A stretch of DNA of 54,617 bases from Edwardsiella hoshinae NBRC 105699 = ATCC 33379 (GCF_000474215.1 NZ_BAUC01000024.1:1-54617), one strand, 5' to 3'; counted from the first letter of the stretch, positions 11,348-22,402 are shown. Numbers and translations: made by a program. Notes: a model not told the origin generated them from the letters alone.

Positions 11348-11617
11348 TTACACCTGCTCTTTATTCTGACTCTTGGACTCGTCTTTCTTCACTTCAGGCT
11401 GCTGCTCAGTGATCGATTTAAAATCGGCATCCTGAGGCGCCGCACTGCTGTTTGCATTGCTGGAAGGGGGCGTCTTTTCATCATCGCCAATGGCTTTCTT
11501 AAAGCCCTTGATCGATGCACCCAGATCCGAACCCAGAGTCCGCAGCTTATTGGTGCCAAACAGCAACACCACGATCACTGCAATAATCAACAACTGCCAA
11601 ATGCTGATACCGCCCAT
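11348..11617 (-). CDS. tatA: Twin-arginine translocase subunit TatA
   Basis: TatA polymerises to form the protein-conducting part of the Tat pathway. The 89-residue protein has one N-terminal helix ([21 protein letters not shown]), the F-G hinge, and an amphipathic helix ([19 protein letters not shown]), followed by an acidic/lysine-rich tail. A strong GAGGTGAG ribosome site precedes ATG 11617. It is the first gene of tatABC; the 110 bp between it and the ubiB stop codon probably hold the tat promoter. Confidence 0.96.
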   Translation of the reverse strand: MGGISIWQLLIIAVIVVLLFGTNKLRTLGSDLGASIKGFKKAIGDDEKTPPSSNANSSAAPQDADFKSITEQQPEVKKDESKSQNKEQV

Positions 11618-11727
11618 TTTTACTCACCTCTATCGCAAGGGGTTATTCGTGACGCCGCATTATACGGTACACTTCGTCATTTTGAACGTCTTTCGGACCT
11701 TTACATCTCCCTAATTCGAGGGATGGA

Positions 11728-13359
11728 TCACCGGGTATAACGCCAGCCTGCGAGCCAGATCACGACTCCAGCAACATACAGGCCCACTGGCCAGAGCGCA
11801 ACATCAGCCATCGTGAGGATGGTACCACTGAGCAACAGGGTGGCGCCAATGCCGAACAGATAACGCGCACGCCCCTGCTTATGACTCTGTTGTCCCAATT
11901 GGCGCGCCATATTATCCATGCTGTATTGCAGACGCCGCTGCTGTTGCAGACTGTCATACAACAGCTCCGGCATCTCCGGCAGCTTCTCCGTCCAGTAGGG
12001 AGCCTTCGCCTTCAGCGCACGCAGCAAGGCTGGTAAGCCGACCTGATCGTGTAGCCAGTTCTCCAAAAAGGGCTTCGCGGTGGTCCAGAGATCTAACTGC
12101 GGGTATAACTGACGTCCCAGCCCTTCGACATACAACAGCGTCTTCTGCAACAAGACCAGCTGCGGCTGAACCTCCATATTGAAGCGCCGTGCAGTGTTAA
12201 ACAGATTGAGCAGCACATGGCCGAAAGAGATCTGATCCAACGGTTTCTCGAAAATGGGTTCGCACACGGTACGAATGGCGAACTCGAACTCTTCGACGTT
12301 CGTGTCCGGCGGTACCCAACCGGAATCGACATGCAATTGCGCTACCTTCCGATAATCTCGATTGAAGAAGGCGATGAAATTTTCTGCCAGATAACGCTTA
12401 TCCGCCTTATTCAGACTGCCGACGATGCCACAATCGATGCCGATATATTGCGGATCCTGTGGATGGTCATAGCTGACGAAGATATTGCCCGGATGCATGT
12501 CGGCATGAAAGAAGCTGTCACGAAATACCTGGGTGAAGAACACCTGCACGCCACGCTCCGCCAACAGCTTCATATTGGTGTTTTGCGCACGCAGTGCCGC
12601 GATATCCGATACCGGAACCCCATAGATCCGCTCCATCACCAGTACCGATTCGCGGCAATAGTCGGAAAACACCTCTGGCACATACAGCATTGGGCTGCCA
12701 TCAAAGTTACGCCGCAATTGGATGGCGTTAGCCGCTTCGCGTAACAGATTTAACTCATCTAACAATGTCTTCTCATACTCACGCACCACCTCACGTGGAC
12801 GTAAACGGCGCCCATCGGGTAGCAGCTTTGGTACCCAGGCCGCTAACCGATACATCAAGCGCACATCCGCCTGGATGATCGGTTGAATATCGGGCCGGAT
12901 CACCTTCAATACCACTTCTCGACCATTCTCCCGTAGCGTGGCGGTGTGCACCTGAGCGATGGAGGCGGATGCCAAGGCTTGACTGTCGAAATCATCGAAC
13001 CACTGGGACAGATCACCGCCTAAGGCCGCCTCAATCTGCTGGCGTGCCAACGCACCGTCGAATGGTGCCACACGATCCTGCAATAACGCCAGTTGATCGG
13101 CGATAGCCGGGGCGAAGAGGTCACGCCGTGTCGACAGCATCTGTCCGAACTTGATCCACACCGGCCCCAACGTCTGTAGCGCTAAACGTAGCCGCTCACC
13201 TAAGGGCTTATCCGCATGACGGTTACGTAACCAAAACAGACAACGGCGTCCAATGCGCAGCGGCAGGGTAATGCGCATCTTCGGGATCAACTCGTCCAGA
13301 CCATAGGCCAAGAAGACACGAATAATTAGACAGAGACGGCGCAACTCGCTTGGCGTCAT
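11728..13359 (-). CDS. ubiB: Ubiquinone biosynthesis kinase-like protein UbiB
   Basis: UbiB is an atypical (ABC1/ADCK) kinase-like ATPase that promotes ubiquinone synthesis, thought to help extract lipid intermediates from the membrane. The 543-residue protein has the family KxGQ motif ([15 protein letters not shown]), the A-rich nucleotide loop ([12 protein letters not shown]), an HADMHPGNI catalytic segment and two C-terminal membrane helices (residues about 500-540). ATG 13359 overlaps the ubiJ stop (ATGA). The frame continues upstream but matches nothing there. It is transcribed with ubiJ and ubiE. Confidence 0.96.
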   Translation of the reverse strand: MTPSELRRLCLIIRVFLAYGLDELIPKMRITLPLRIGRRCLFWLRNRHADKPLGERLRLALQTLGPVWIKFGQMLSTRRDLFAPAIADQLALLQDRVAPFDGALARQQIEAALGGDLSQWFDDFDSQALASASIAQVHTATLRENGREVVLKVIRPDIQPIIQADVRLMYRLAAWVPKLLPDGRRLRPREVVREYEKTLLDELNLLREAANAIQLRRNFDGSPMLYVPEVFSDYCRESVLVMERIYGVPVSDIAALRAQNTNMKLLAERGVQVFFTQVFRDSFFHADMHPGNIFVSYDHPQDPQYIGIDCGIVGSLNKADKRYLAENFIAFFNRDYRKVAQLHVDSGWVPPDTNVEEFEFAIRTVCEPIFEKPLDQISFGHVLLNLFNTARRFNMEVQPQLVLLQKTLLYVEGLGRQLYPQLDLWTTAKPFLENWLHDQVGLPALLRALKAKAPYWTEKLPEMPELLYDSLQQQRRLQYSMDNMARQLGQQSHKQGRARYLFGIGATLLLSGTILTMADVALWPVGLYVAGVVIWLAGWRYTR

Positions 13360-13961
13360 CGGCGCTTCTCCAACTGGGCGAGGCGTTGTGCTAACGCCTC
13401 TTCTTGACGCCGCAAGGCCGCAACCTCGTCCTGAAACCAGGCATACTCCAGCGCGCCGGGGGCCAACTGCCACTCTTCGATCAAGGCATCACGAGCATAG
13501 TCGCGTTGTCGGCACAGCGTAGCGCTAAGCGTCTGCATGCCTTTTTGCAGCGCCGAACACACGCCTTGCGCCACGATATCACCGGTATAGGGGGCGATGA
13601 GCTCAGCCGGCGACCACTCAGCCAAATCAAGTAGAGCAACAAACTGCTGTACCACCTGAATATCCCCGTCGACCCGCAGTTCGCCGGCATGCATCAACGC
13701 CGCCAGACGACGGCGATCACGCAGTTGCGGCAACACCGCTAGACGCGCTCTCACCCGGCAATCCACCGCCCCTTCCCAGGCGGCTAACACATCGACCTGC
13801 CGCTGACTGAAACTGAGGAAGAACGGCTGATCCAGCTCCGCCAGCGCCATCTGTAGCACACGCCCTGCTAGACGTTGCCGGGCACTCTGTAACGCGCGAT
13901 CCCGATACAGCGCACTATTCAGCGCGCGCTCCAATAACGCCGTACATAGAGGAGTCAGCAT
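13356..13961 (-). CDS. ubiJ: Ubiquinone biosynthesis accessory factor UbiJ
   Basis: UbiJ is an SCP2-domain lipid-binding protein that, with UbiK, organises the soluble Ubi complex for the late aerobic steps of ubiquinone synthesis. The 201-residue protein has an N-terminal SCP2 domain (residues about 15-115) and a C-terminal coiled-coil stretch ([23 protein letters not shown]). ATG 13961 has GGAG seven bases upstream; its stop overlaps the ubiB start. In E. coli the 3' part of this gene also yields the small RNA EsrE; I cannot judge whether that holds here. Confidence 0.92.
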   Translation of the reverse strand: MLTPLCTALLERALNSALYRDRALQSARQRLAGRVLQMALAELDQPFFLSFSQRQVDVLAAWEGAVDCRVRARLAVLPQLRDRRRLAALMHAGELRVDGDIQVVQQFVALLDLAEWSPAELIAPYTGDIVAQGVCSALQKGMQTLSATLCRQRDYARDALIEEWQLAPGALEYAWFQDEVAALRRQEEALAQRLAQLEKRR

Positions 13962-13976
13962 GCCGTTTCCTTCAGC

Positions 13977-14732
13977 TTAGAACTTATAACCACGATGCAG
14001 GGCCACGATACCGCCCGTCAGATTATCGTAAGAGGTATTTTCAAACCCGGCTTCATCCATCATCGCCTTCAGCGTCTCTTGGTCCGGGTGCATGCGAATG
14101 GACTCCGCCAGATAGCGATAGCTATCGCCATCGTGCGCTACCGCCTCACCAATACGCGGCAACACATGGAATGAATAGGCGTCATATGCCTTGCTCAGCG
14201 CCGCGAATTGCGGCTTGGAAAACTCCAATACCAACAGACGACCCCCCGGCTTCAGAACCCGGAACATGGAACGCAGTGCTTTGTTTTTATCTGTCACATT
14301 ACGCAGACCAAAGGCGATGGTGATGCAATCGAAATGGTTCTCAGGGAAGGGCAAGGCTTCCGCATTCGCCTGTACATAGTTCAAGTTGCCTGCGATACCC
14401 ATATTGCGCAGCTTCTCACGACCGATCTTCAACATCGAATCATTGATATCGGCCAGTACCACCTCGCCTTGCTCACCCACGATACGTGAGAATTTCGCGG
14501 CCAGATCGCCGGTTCCTCCCGCCAAATCGAGTACGCGCTGCCCCTGGCGCACACCGCTGCAATCGATGGTAAAGCGCTTCCACAGGCGGTGGATCCCGAA
14601 TGACATCAGGTCATTCATTAAATCGTACTTACCCGCCACGGAGTGAAAAACCTGCGCGACTTTTCCAGCTTTTTCGGCGGTGGCAACAGTCTTGTAACCA
14701 AAGTGTGTGGTTTCCGGCGTTTGATCTACCAT
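13977..14732 (-). CDS. ubiE: Demethylmenaquinone/2-octaprenyl-6-methoxy-benzoquinol methyltransferase UbiE
   Basis: UbiE is the SAM-dependent C-methyltransferase shared by the ubiquinone and menaquinone pathways. The 251-residue protein has motif [13 protein letters not shown] (about residues 67-78), [10 protein letters not shown], and the family signatures [17 protein letters not shown] and LRNVTDK. ATG 14732 gives [16 protein letters not shown], close to the E. coli start; the frame is open 32 codons further upstream into rmuC without homology. First gene of the ubiE-ubiJ-ubiB group. Confidence 0.97.
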   Translation of the reverse strand: MVDQTPETTHFGYKTVATAEKAGKVAQVFHSVAGKYDLMNDLMSFGIHRLWKRFTIDCSGVRQGQRVLDLAGGTGDLAAKFSRIVGEQGEVVLADINDSMLKIGREKLRNMGIAGNLNYVQANAEALPFPENHFDCITIAFGLRNVTDKNKALRSMFRVLKPGGRLLVLEFSKPQFAALSKAYDAYSFHVLPRIGEAVAHDGDSYRYLAESIRMHPDQETLKAMMDEAGFENTSYDNLTGGIVALHRGYKF

Positions 14733-14745
14733 TTCTTTCCTTAGC

Positions 14746-16266
14746 CTAAATTGGTGGTTGCATGACACCCGGCCGCGGCAAGGGTGCCTCAACATCGCCC
14801 AAAGGGGACGACTCAGTATCAACATCAACGGGGTGGAGTGCAGGTGTTACCGACGCTGGGGAGGCAGAGAAACGAGCCGGGAACGCGACCTCCGCGCAGG
14901 CTGCCGCAACGCGCTCTCCATCCGCTGACAACGGGCCGGTATCCTGAACCAGCGGCGGGCTGATAGGGCGTTTCACTTCCACGCCTAGCCCGCGAAAACT
15001 TTCCACTTGGCCTATCAGGTTACCACGCCCGTGACTCAGTTTGTTCATTGCCTGACGATAACTTGACTGAGCACGCTCTAAATTTTGCCCGAGTGCAGAC
15101 ATATCATCGACGAATAAGCGTACTTTATCGTATAGCTTAGCTGCACGATCCGCGATTTTTTGCGCATTTTGACTCTGATATTCATAACGCCATAAATTAT
15201 TGATAGTGCGCAGTGCTACCAAAAGGGTGGTCGGGCTAACCAGCATAATATTATTGCGTAGCGCCTCACTAATCAGCTCCGGATCGCGATCAATAGCCGC
15301 TAAAAAAGCCGGTTCGAGCGGGATAAACATCAGAACGTAATCCAGAGTACGCAAGCCGGGCAACCGTTGGTAATCCTTACGCCCCAACTGACGAATATGG
15401 GCGCGTAACGACAAGATATGTTGTTGCAACGCCTGTTCGCGCACAGCGTCATCCTCTGCGTTAAAGAAACGCTCGTAAGCGACCAGCGACATCTTGGCAT
15501 CCACCACCACATCTTTCCCCTGAGGCAAATGCACCACCACATCGGGTTGCATGCGCCCGCGGTCCTCCGTCTGCACGCTGACTTGCGTATGGTACTCATA
15601 TCCCTCGCGCAACCCCGAAGACTCCAATACCCGACTGAGCACAACCTCCCCCCAGTTGCCCTGAGTTTTGTTGTCCCCCTTCAAGGCTCGCGTCAAGTTA
15701 AGCGCTTCACGCGCCATCTGGGCGTGCAGCTGTTGCAGATTGCGGATCTCATGGGTCAAGGTGTGACGCTCACGGGCCTCTTGGCCGAAGCTGTCATTAA
15801 TCTGACGACGGAAACCGTCTAACTGCTCACGCAGCGGCATCAATAGCGCATCAAGACTCTGGCGATTCTGCTCCTCGACCCGCCGTCCGCTGTGCTCGAA
15901 GATCCGGTTGGCCAGGTTCTCGAACTGAACATTGAGCCGCTGCTCGGCATTCAGCAGCAGGCGCTGCTTCTCCTCCGCCCCCATGCGCGTCTCTTCCAGA
16001 CGAATCGTCACCTCGCGCAGCTCCGCCTCCTGCGCACTATTGACCTCACGCAACGCGCGTAGCTCCTGATTCAGACGCTCGCACTCATCATGCCATAACT
16101 GTTGTTGACTGATGCGTTCCTGCGCGGCGGCCAATTGACGCTCTAGCACACCCAGCGCCTGTTCATGTCCGACCCTTGCCTGCTGTGCACGCAGCGAGGC
16201 CGCTAACCAGCCAATCAGCGCGCCAGCCAACACCGCTATGGCTACCCAAATCATCGCGTTATCCAC
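14746..16266 (-). CDS. rmuC: DNA recombination protein RmuC
   Basis: RmuC limits inversions and rearrangements at short inverted repeats; it has a nuclease-like C-terminal domain. The 506-residue protein has an N-terminal membrane helix ([21 protein letters not shown]), a coiled-coil region to about residue 190, then the conserved core [52 protein letters not shown] and [20 protein letters not shown]. The start is probably GTG 16266 (GGAGG just upstream) as in the E. coli alignment; ATG 16254 is an alternative. The last 80 residues are variable and proline-rich. Confidence 0.95.
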   Translation of the reverse strand: MDNAMIWVAIAVLAGALIGWLAASLRAQQARVGHEQALGVLERQLAAAQERISQQQLWHDECERLNQELRALREVNSAQEAELREVTIRLEETRMGAEEKQRLLLNAEQRLNVQFENLANRIFEHSGRRVEEQNRQSLDALLMPLREQLDGFRRQINDSFGQEARERHTLTHEIRNLQQLHAQMAREALNLTRALKGDNKTQGNWGEVVLSRVLESSGLREGYEYHTQVSVQTEDRGRMQPDVVVHLPQGKDVVVDAKMSLVAYERFFNAEDDAVREQALQQHILSLRAHIRQLGRKDYQRLPGLRTLDYVLMFIPLEPAFLAAIDRDPELISEALRNNIMLVSPTTLLVALRTINNLWRYEYQSQNAQKIADRAAKLYDKVRLFVDDMSALGQNLERAQSSYRQAMNKLSHGRGNLIGQVESFRGLGVEVKRPISPPLVQDTGPLSADGERVAAACAEVAFPARFSASPASVTPALHPVDVDTESSPLGDVEAPLPRPGVMQPPI

Positions 16267-16365
16267 CCTGCCTCCAGCTCTGTTGCCTCGTTCGACACGG
16301 TAATCAGCGCCTGTATGGATGTCCAGAGATTAACGCCACAGAATGTGAAACAGCACGGCGTGGTC

Positions 16366-16893
16366 TTACCCCATCCACTGCCCCAACCAGCGTATTCCTA
16401 GCATACCGGGGGCCAAGATACCGGCTCCCCAGATCAAGGCTGACAGCAGATTAGCCAGCTGAAAATAGCGTTGCGGCATGGCGCAAATACCGGCGACCAA
16501 CGGCACCGCCGCCCGTAACGGGCCAAGAAAACGGCCGAAGAAAACGCCCCAGAATCCCCAGCGCTCGAAGTAACGATGGCCACGTTGCAAGATATGCGGA
16601 TTGCGCGATAACGGCCAGACATCACCGATCTGCTGTTGATAGTGATACCCCAGCCAGTAGGAGAGCCAGTCACCGAGAAAAGCCCCGCTCGCCGCCGCTA
16701 GCCAGGCGGGGACGAAAGCCACACCGCCCTCGCCCAACAGGGCGCTTAACGCGAAGAGGATCACTGTCGCCGGCAACAACAGGGAAATGAAGGCCAGCGA
16801 CTCACCGAAAGATAAAACGAAAACCAGGGGTAATGCCCACGCTTGATGCTGGCGGACAAACTCGACAGTACCTTGAATCATGCTATCTAACAC
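16366..16893 (-). CDS. DedA family membrane protein
   Basis: This is a 175-residue member of the DedA (SNARE-associated/VTT) family. Some members flip undecaprenyl phosphate or phosphatidylethanolamine; others support membrane energetics and drug resistance. The hallmark F-x-GRF-x-GP-x-R-x(3)-P-x(2)-AG is visible as FFGRFLGPLRAAVPLVAGICAMP (about residues 116-138), with an acidic E (GESLAF) near residue 31 and D (GDWLSYW). Four to five membrane segments are apparent. It starts with GTG 16893, with AGGAG six bases upstream; ATG 16881 is possible. It lies between cstA and rmuC, a position not occupied in E. coli. The subfamily cannot be assigned securely. Confidence 0.85.
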   Translation of the reverse strand: MLDSMIQGTVEFVRQHQAWALPLVFVLSFGESLAFISLLLPATVILFALSALLGEGGVAFVPAWLAAASGAFLGDWLSYWLGYHYQQQIGDVWPLSRNPHILQRGHRYFERWGFWGVFFGRFLGPLRAAVPLVAGICAMPQRYFQLANLLSALIWGAGILAPGMLGIRWLGQWMG

Positions 16894-16946
16894 GCCTCAC
16901 TCCTCATACGACGGCTGGAGGCCCAGCTTACCCGCAGTGAGGGCGA

Positions 16947-16984
16947 GAAAAAACCAACGGCCGCTAAATCGGCCGTTGGTTTTG
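16947..16984. terminator. Bidirectional terminator after cstA-like gene
   Basis: A perfect 13-bp stem, AAACCAACGGCCG (16951-16963) with CGGCCGTTGGTTT (16970-16982), loop CTAAAT, is flanked by A and T runs on both sides. It lies 22 bp beyond the leftward cstA-like stop codon and should terminate that transcript before dedA. Confidence 0.85.
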
Positions 16985-17006
16985 TACTACTCGATAGACC
17001 TGACGA

Positions 17007-18821
17007 TTAGGCCGCCGCCTCAGCTTCGGCCTGGGCGCGTGCCAGCTCACTGCCGCGTTTCACCCAAAGCGTACGCCACTTACGCAACGCCGACAGCAGG
17101 ATCACCATCCCCAACACCAACATGATAATGGAGATAGTGCCGTTGAACAGGTTGTACCCCGCCGCCTGCGGATTGAAATAGACATGTTTTACCATCCAGT
17201 AACCCGCATAGTTCACTGTAATGAACAGGTAAACCAGCGGTAGGATACAGGTCAGCATGTAAACACGTTTCGTCGCCAGACGCAGAATAATCGTTGCGCC
17301 GATGATCAGACCGACAGAAGCCATCAATTGGTTGGAGACCCCGAACAACGCCCATACTGAGTTGATGTCGCCGGAGTTGAGCAGATAGCCCCACAGCAGA
17401 CAGGCGACGATAGAGCAGAAGATCGAACCCGGCAGCCAATCGGTGCGTTTCAGTGGTGCCCACAGATCGCCGAGGAAGTCTTGCAGCAGATAGCGCGCCA
17501 CCCGCGTCCCAGAGTCGACCGCCGTCAGGATGAACACCGCCTCGAACATGATGACAAACTGGAAGAAGTAGGAAGCGAGGCTGCTAAACCACGGCACCCG
17601 GATAAAAATATCGGTCATGCCGACCGCCAGGGTCACCGCCCCGCCGGTACGGCCATACAGATCCAGACCGATCTCCTGGCTTAGTTGTGGCAGGTGAACC
17701 ACCTCCATCCCCAACCCGGCCCAAGCCTGAGCACTGGAGTTAATGGCAAAGTAATCCGCCGGATGCAGCGAGGTGGCGGCGATCAGCGCCATCACCCCGA
17801 CCACACACTCTGCTAGCATCGCACCAAAGCCCACCGGCAGGATGTCGCTCCACTTATCAATCTGCTTCGGCGTGGTACCGGAACCGATAAAGGCATGGAA
17901 ACCAGAAATGGCGCCACAGGCGATGGTAATCGAGATAAACGGCCACACCGGACCGGAGAGTACCGGGCCGCCGCCATGGATAAAGGCTGTGATCGCCGGA
18001 AACTGAATAGCCGGATTGATGAATACCACCCCGACCACCAGCGCACCGAAGACACCGATCTTCATAAAGCTGGATAAGTAACCGCGCGGCGTCAGCAACA
18101 TCCACACCGGCAACGCGGTGGCGAAGAAGGCGTAGGCCGGCAACAACAGGCTCACGGTGGAGGATTTCCAGGTCAGCCACTCACCAAGAGGGGTATGCTG
18201 AATATAAGGACCGGCAAAGACGCACAGGATGATAGCGGCGATACCAACATAGGTCGCCCCTCTCATGCTACCGGTAATGCGCTCCCACAAGCCGACGCCG
18301 ATAGCAATAGGGATGGTCATGAAGACGGCGAAGGTGCCCCACGGGTTGCGTTCTAACGCATGGACCACCACCATCGACAACCCCGCCATGGTGATGGTGA
18401 TGATAAACAGCATCGCAAGTCCAGTACACCAACCGGCGATCGGCCCTAACTCCGCCTTCGCCACCTCGGACAATGATTTACCCTGATGCTTCATCGAGGC
18501 AAACAGCACCACGGTATCGTGTACCGCGCCACCGATGACACAGCCAATCAGCAGCCATAACAGCCCGGGTAGATAGCCGAACTGCGCAGCCAGCACCGGC
18601 CCGACCAACGGACCGGCGGCGGCGATGGCCGCAAAGTGGCTACCGAAGTTGACCCATTTTTTGGTCGGCACATAGTCTTTACCGTCTTCGTAAGTGTGTG
18701 ACGGTGTGACCTCACTGTCGTCGGCACGCAGGACCGTCTTGACGAAGAAGAGGCCGTACAGACGGTAGCAAATCGCCAGAATACATAGCGTCGCCACCAC
18801 GAAGGTAATCGCATGTTGCAT
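17007..18821 (-). CDS. CstA family peptide/pyruvate transporter
   Basis: The 604-residue polytopic protein belongs to the carbon-starvation CstA family (E. coli CstA and BtsT import peptides or pyruvate). Family signatures include KDYVPTKKWVNFGSHFAAIAAAGPLVGPVLAAQFGY (residues about 48-83), HDTVVLFASMKHQGKSL and SGFHAFIGSGTTPKQIDKW, followed by the C-terminal 5TM region. At 604 residues it is shorter than E. coli CstA (701) and BtsT (716), so the exact orthologue is uncertain. ATG 18821 follows a GGGGAGAG ribosome site that is itself part of a hairpin stem. It stands alone between dedA and the udp promoter region. Confidence 0.88.
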   Translation of the reverse strand: MQHAITFVVATLCILAICYRLYGLFFVKTVLRADDSEVTPSHTYEDGKDYVPTKKWVNFGSHFAAIAAAGPLVGPVLAAQFGYLPGLLWLLIGCVIGGAVHDTVVLFASMKHQGKSLSEVAKAELGPIAGWCTGLAMLFIITITMAGLSMVVVHALERNPWGTFAVFMTIPIAIGVGLWERITGSMRGATYVGIAAIILCVFAGPYIQHTPLGEWLTWKSSTVSLLLPAYAFFATALPVWMLLTPRGYLSSFMKIGVFGALVVGVVFINPAIQFPAITAFIHGGGPVLSGPVWPFISITIACGAISGFHAFIGSGTTPKQIDKWSDILPVGFGAMLAECVVGVMALIAATSLHPADYFAINSSAQAWAGLGMEVVHLPQLSQEIGLDLYGRTGGAVTLAVGMTDIFIRVPWFSSLASYFFQFVIMFEAVFILTAVDSGTRVARYLLQDFLGDLWAPLKRTDWLPGSIFCSIVACLLWGYLLNSGDINSVWALFGVSNQLMASVGLIIGATIILRLATKRVYMLTCILPLVYLFITVNYAGYWMVKHVYFNPQAAGYNLFNGTISIIMLVLGMVILLSALRKWRTLWVKRGSELARAQAEAEAAA

Positions 18822-18833
18822 GGTTATACTCTC

Positions 18834-18852
18834 CCCTGAGGATTTCTCAGGG
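18834..18852 (-). promoter_or_regulatory. Hairpin overlapping the cstA-like ribosome site
   Basis: On the leftward transcript CCCTGAG pairs with CTCAGGG across a 5-nt loop (AAATC). The 3' arm merges with the GGGGAG Shine-Dalgarno sequence, so folding would partly hide it. E. coli cstA is repressed by CsrA at its ribosome site. The A-rich loop and GGGGA here are compatible with CsrA control, but that is inference. Confidence 0.45.
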
Positions 18853-18945
18853 ATTAGCCTACCCTCTTCTACACCGCCATCGCGCTATCTCGCGGCTAAG
18901 CGGTAGTCTGGCTTACTAAGCGGTCGAAAAACGTGCTCGAGCGGT

Positions 18946-19012
<67 letters not shown>

Positions 19013-19090
19013 CACACTCGCATGGCCGAGCGCTTCTGCCACTCCGATCACAAGATAGTTGCTTACTATCTCACCGCACTATGCCATTTA

Positions 19091-19106
19091 TGTGAAAATT
19101 GTCACA
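19091..19106 (+). promoter_or_regulatory. CRP site 1 of the udp promoter
   Basis: TGTGA AAATTG TCACA is a perfect match to the CRP consensus. Its centre lies 52 bp upstream of a second CRP-like site, the same spacing known for the CRP/CytR-controlled E. coli udp and deo promoters. Confidence 0.9.
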
Positions 19107-19142
19107 TTATTTTGTCGATTATGAGGTTGTTTCTTCACGCGG

Positions 19143-19158
19143 AGTGATTCAAATCACG
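19143..19158 (+). promoter_or_regulatory. CRP site 2 of the udp promoter
   Basis: AGTGA TTCAAA TCACG is a good CRP-like dyad centred at about 19150.5. A TAGAGT -10 element at 19180-19185 would put the transcription start near 19192, so this site would be at about -41.5 and site 1 at about -93.5. CytR would be expected to bind between them, by analogy with E. coli. Confidence 0.75.
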
Positions 19159-19215
19159 CATTTGTCCGATAAACTTCAGTAGAGTGATCCCTTGTTCCTC
19201 ACTGGAGGATAAACG

Positions 19216-20004
19216 ATGACACAGGAGTCAGCAGCGATGTCTAAACCTGAAGTATTTCACCTCGGACTGGCCAAGAGCGATCTGCACGGCGCCTCACTGG
19301 CCATCGTGCCCGGCGACCCGGAGCGCGTAGAAAAAATTGCCAAACTGATGGAGAATCCGGTCAAGCTGGCCTCGCATCGTGAATTCACCAGCTGGCGTGC
19401 CGAACTGGATGGCAAGGCCGTCATCGTCTGCTCCACCGGCATCGGCGGTCCGTCGACCTCCATCGCCGTCGAGGAGTTGGCGCAGCTCGGTATCCGCACC
19501 TTCCTGCGTGTCGGCACCACGGGAGCCATTCAACCGCATATCAATGTCGGCGATGTCCTGGTCACGACCGCCTCGGTGCGCCTGGATGGCGCCAGCCTGC
19601 ACTTCGCGCCGATGGAGTTCCCGGCTGTAGCCGATTTCGCCTGCACCACCGCCCTGGTCGATGCGGCTCACGCCGTCGGCGCCACGACCCACATCGGCGT
19701 CACCGCCTCCTCTGACACCTTCTACCCAGGCCAGGAACGCTACGATACCTTCTCTGGACGTGTCACCCGTCGCTTCCGTGGCTCGATGAAGGAGTGGCAG
19801 GAGATGGGGGTCATGAACTTCGAAATGGAATCCGCCACCCTGCTGACCATGTGCGCCAGCCAAGGGCTGCGCGCCGGGATGGTCGCTGGGGTTATCGTCA
19901 ATCGCACCCAGCAAGAGATCCCCAACGCCGAAACCATGAAGCAGACCGAATCCCATGCGGTACGTATCGTGGTCGAGGCCGCCCGTCGTCTGTTGGCGGC
20001 ATAA
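19216..20004 (+). CDS. udp: Uridine phosphorylase
   Basis: Udp reversibly phosphorolyses uridine to uracil and ribose-1-phosphate for pyrimidine salvage. The 262-residue protein has the phosphate/nucleoside motifs [37 protein letters not shown] and [22 protein letters not shown] seven bases before ATG 19216 supports this start, giving an extra MTQESAA before the MSKPEVFHL that aligns with E. coli; ATG 19237 is the alternative. Two CRP sites upstream indicate catabolite control. It converges with metE. Confidence 0.96.
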   Translation: MTQESAAMSKPEVFHLGLAKSDLHGASLAIVPGDPERVEKIAKLMENPVKLASHREFTSWRAELDGKAVIVCSTGIGGPSTSIAVEELAQLGIRTFLRVGTTGAIQPHINVGDVLVTTASVRLDGASLHFAPMEFPAVADFACTTALVDAAHAVGATTHIGVTASSDTFYPGQERYDTFSGRVTRRFRGSMKEWQEMGVMNFEMESATLLTMCASQGLRAGMVAGVIVNRTQQEIPNAETMKQTESHAVRIVVEAARRLLAA

Positions 20005-20024
20005 GCGCTAGCATCCGCGTTATT

Positions 20025-20047
20025 CAGGCCGGGCATCGCCCGGCCTG
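20025..20047. terminator. Hairpin between convergent udp and metE
   Basis: A perfect 10-bp stem CAGGCCGGGC/GCCCGGCCTG with a 3-nt loop sits 20 bp after the udp stop and 14 bp before the metE stop. No T-run follows on either strand, so it may act with Rho or only protect 3' ends. Confidence 0.55.
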
Positions 20048-20061
20048 ATGCATTGCGTCGC

Positions 20062-22341
20062 TTACGTTACCGCTTGTTCCTCCCGTAAGCGACGCGCCGC
20101 CGCCACCATATTCGCTAAGGATTGGCGCGTCTCCACCCAGGTACGAGTCTTTAATCCGCAATCGGGATTCACCCACAGCCGCTCGGCAGGAATATGCTCT
20201 GCCGCCTTGCGCAGCAAGGCCACCATCGCCGCCTCTTGCGCCACATTCGGTGAATGGATGTCATATACCCCAGGACCAATCTCATTGGGATAGTCGAAAC
20301 GTGCGAACGCCTCCAGCAGCTCCATATCCGAACGGGCCGTCTCGATGGTGATCACATCAGCATCCAGCGCTGCAATTGCCGCCATGATGTCGTTAAATTC
20401 GCAGTAACACATGTGGGTGTGGATCTGCGTGTCGTCGCGCGCCACCGCCGCCGTCAGACGGAACGCCGCCACCGCCCAATCCAGATACGCCGCCCACGCT
20501 TCCTGACGCAACGGTAACCCCTCACGCAACGCCGGCTCATCGATCTGGATGATACCGATCCCCGCCCGCTGCAAATCGTCGACCTCATCGCGCAACGCCA
20601 GGGCCAGTTGGCGCGCGATCACCTCACGCGGCAGATCCTCGCGAGGAAACGACCAACACAACATGGTGATCGGCCCGGTCAGCATCCCTTTCACCGGACG
20701 CGAGGTTTGTGCCTGGGCGAAGGTCGCCCACTCGACAGTGATCGGGGCGGGGCGACTGATGTCACCGATGATCACCGGTGGTTTAACGCAGCGCGAACCA
20801 TAACTCTGAACCCAACCATGGCGAGTGAAGGCAAATCCCGCCAGTTGTTCACCAAAATACTCCACCATATCGTTACGCTCGGCTTCACCATGCACCAAAA
20901 CATCCAGTCCCAACCACTCCTGCTCACGGATGGCCAGGCCGATCTGCTCGCCGATCCCGTGCTGATAGCGCTGTGCAGTCAGCGTACCGCGCCGGAAATC
21001 ACGACGCAGCGCTCGGATAGCCGATGTCTGAGGAAACGAACCGATAGTGGTCGTCGGCCAGCGGGGCAAATGAAAGCGTTGTCGCTGACGGTGCGCCCGC
21101 AGTGGATAGGCGCTGGCACGCTGCATATCCGCCTCAGTCAATGCTGCCAAGCGCTCAGCCAACGCCGGGTTATGTACCCGGGCGGAGTGGCGGCGCCGAT
21201 ACAACGGCGCACTATAGTCCTGTAAAGCGGCCAAACCCTGCTCCGGCGCATTGAGCGCGCGTGTCAGCAACGCCAATTCTGCGCACTTTTGCAGAGCAAA
21301 AGCGAACCAACTGCGCACCTCCTCATCCAGTTCGCTTTCTGCCGCCAGATCGATGGGAGAATGCAGTAATGAACAGGCGCTCCCTACCCATAGTGGACGC
21401 GAACCGACCCAGGGTTGCAGGCGCTGCTGCCAATCGACTAGATCGGCGCGCCAGACGTTGCGCCCGTTGATCACGCCTAACGACAGCACCCAGTCTGGCG
21501 GCAATGCCTGGTGCAGGTGCGCGAGATCATCGTTCCCCTGAACCAAATCAACATGTAGCCCCTGCACCGGCAGCGTGCGGATCAGCGGCAGATGGTGGCT
21601 GATAGCGCCAAAGTACGTGGTCAACAGCAGCTTTACCGTTCCTTGTAGGGAGTGATAAGCCCGTTGGTAAGCTGCGCGCCACGCCGGTGGCAATGTCAGC
21701 ACCAGTGCCGGCTCATCCAGTTGAACCCACGTCACACCGCGCGCGGCCAGCGCCTCCAACACCTGACGATAAACAGGCAGTAACCTATCGAGTAGGCTGA
21801 GACGATCAAAGGGCTCACCCTTCACCTTACCCAACCACAGGTAGGTCAGCGGCCCCAGCAACACCGGCTTCACTCGGTGGCCCAGCGCCAGCGCCTCGTC
21901 GACTTCATCCAATAACTGACACCAGCCTAATGAAAAGTGCTGATCGTGCGTAAACTCCGGCACGATGTAGTGATAGTTGGTGTTAAACCACTTAGTCATC
22001 TCCGCCGCGGCGATGGGCTGGCCTCCTGAGGTGTGACCGCGCGCGATGCGAAACAGAGTATCCAGGTCAATCGCCCCATCGACGCGCCGATGACGTGCCG
22101 GCACATTGCCCAACATCAGACTGGTCGCCAAGACATGGTCATACCAGGCAAAATCGCCTACCGGCAGGAGGTCGACACCAGCCTCCCGCTGTTGTCGCCA
22201 ATGCCGCGCCCGCAGCTCGGCGCCACAGGCCAAGAGCGTCTGTGATGAGGCATTGCCGGCCCAATAATTCTCCAATGCGCTCTTTAATTCGCGTTGTAGA
22301 CCAATGCGTGGAAAACCTAAGGTATGGCTGATTACCGTCAT
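20062..22341 (-). CDS. metE: Cobalamin-independent methionine synthase MetE
   Basis: MetE transfers a methyl group from 5-methyltetrahydropteroyltri-L-glutamate to homocysteine without B12. The 759-residue protein has the N-terminal barrel starting [22 protein letters not shown] and the C-terminal catalytic barrel with the zinc ligands: His and Cys in HTHMCYCEF (about residue 647), Glu in the following ITIETARS segment, and Cys in [11 protein letters not shown] (about 732). It is divergent from its activator gene metR; the 157 bp between them hold candidate met boxes. Confidence 0.97.
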   Translation of the reverse strand: MTVISHTLGFPRIGLQRELKSALENYWAGNASSQTLLACGAELRARHWRQQREAGVDLLPVGDFAWYDHVLATSLMLGNVPARHRRVDGAIDLDTLFRIARGHTSGGQPIAAAEMTKWFNTNYHYIVPEFTHDQHFSLGWCQLLDEVDEALALGHRVKPVLLGPLTYLWLGKVKGEPFDRLSLLDRLLPVYRQVLEALAARGVTWVQLDEPALVLTLPPAWRAAYQRAYHSLQGTVKLLLTTYFGAISHHLPLIRTLPVQGLHVDLVQGNDDLAHLHQALPPDWVLSLGVINGRNVWRADLVDWQQRLQPWVGSRPLWVGSACSLLHSPIDLAAESELDEEVRSWFAFALQKCAELALLTRALNAPEQGLAALQDYSAPLYRRRHSARVHNPALAERLAALTEADMQRASAYPLRAHRQRQRFHLPRWPTTTIGSFPQTSAIRALRRDFRRGTLTAQRYQHGIGEQIGLAIREQEWLGLDVLVHGEAERNDMVEYFGEQLAGFAFTRHGWVQSYGSRCVKPPVIIGDISRPAPITVEWATFAQAQTSRPVKGMLTGPITMLCWSFPREDLPREVIARQLALALRDEVDDLQRAGIGIIQIDEPALREGLPLRQEAWAAYLDWAVAAFRLTAAVARDDTQIHTHMCYCEFNDIMAAIAALDADVITIETARSDMELLEAFARFDYPNEIGPGVYDIHSPNVAQEAAMVALLRKAAEHIPAERLWVNPDCGLKTRTWVETRQSLANMVAAARRLREEQAVT

Positions 22342-22402
22342 CTTCTTTCCCCTCTCAATCTCGCATATCGACCGGCAGTAACTGCAATCGATATGCCATT
22401 AC

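Noticed and set aside
19294-19956. 220-codon frame antisense to udp
   Set aside because: It lies entirely opposite a clearly conserved gene; the high-GC codon pattern of udp leaves the opposite frame open by chance.
20608-21225. 205-codon frame antisense to metE
   Set aside because: Fully inside metE with no ribosome site or recognisable protein; a shadow frame.
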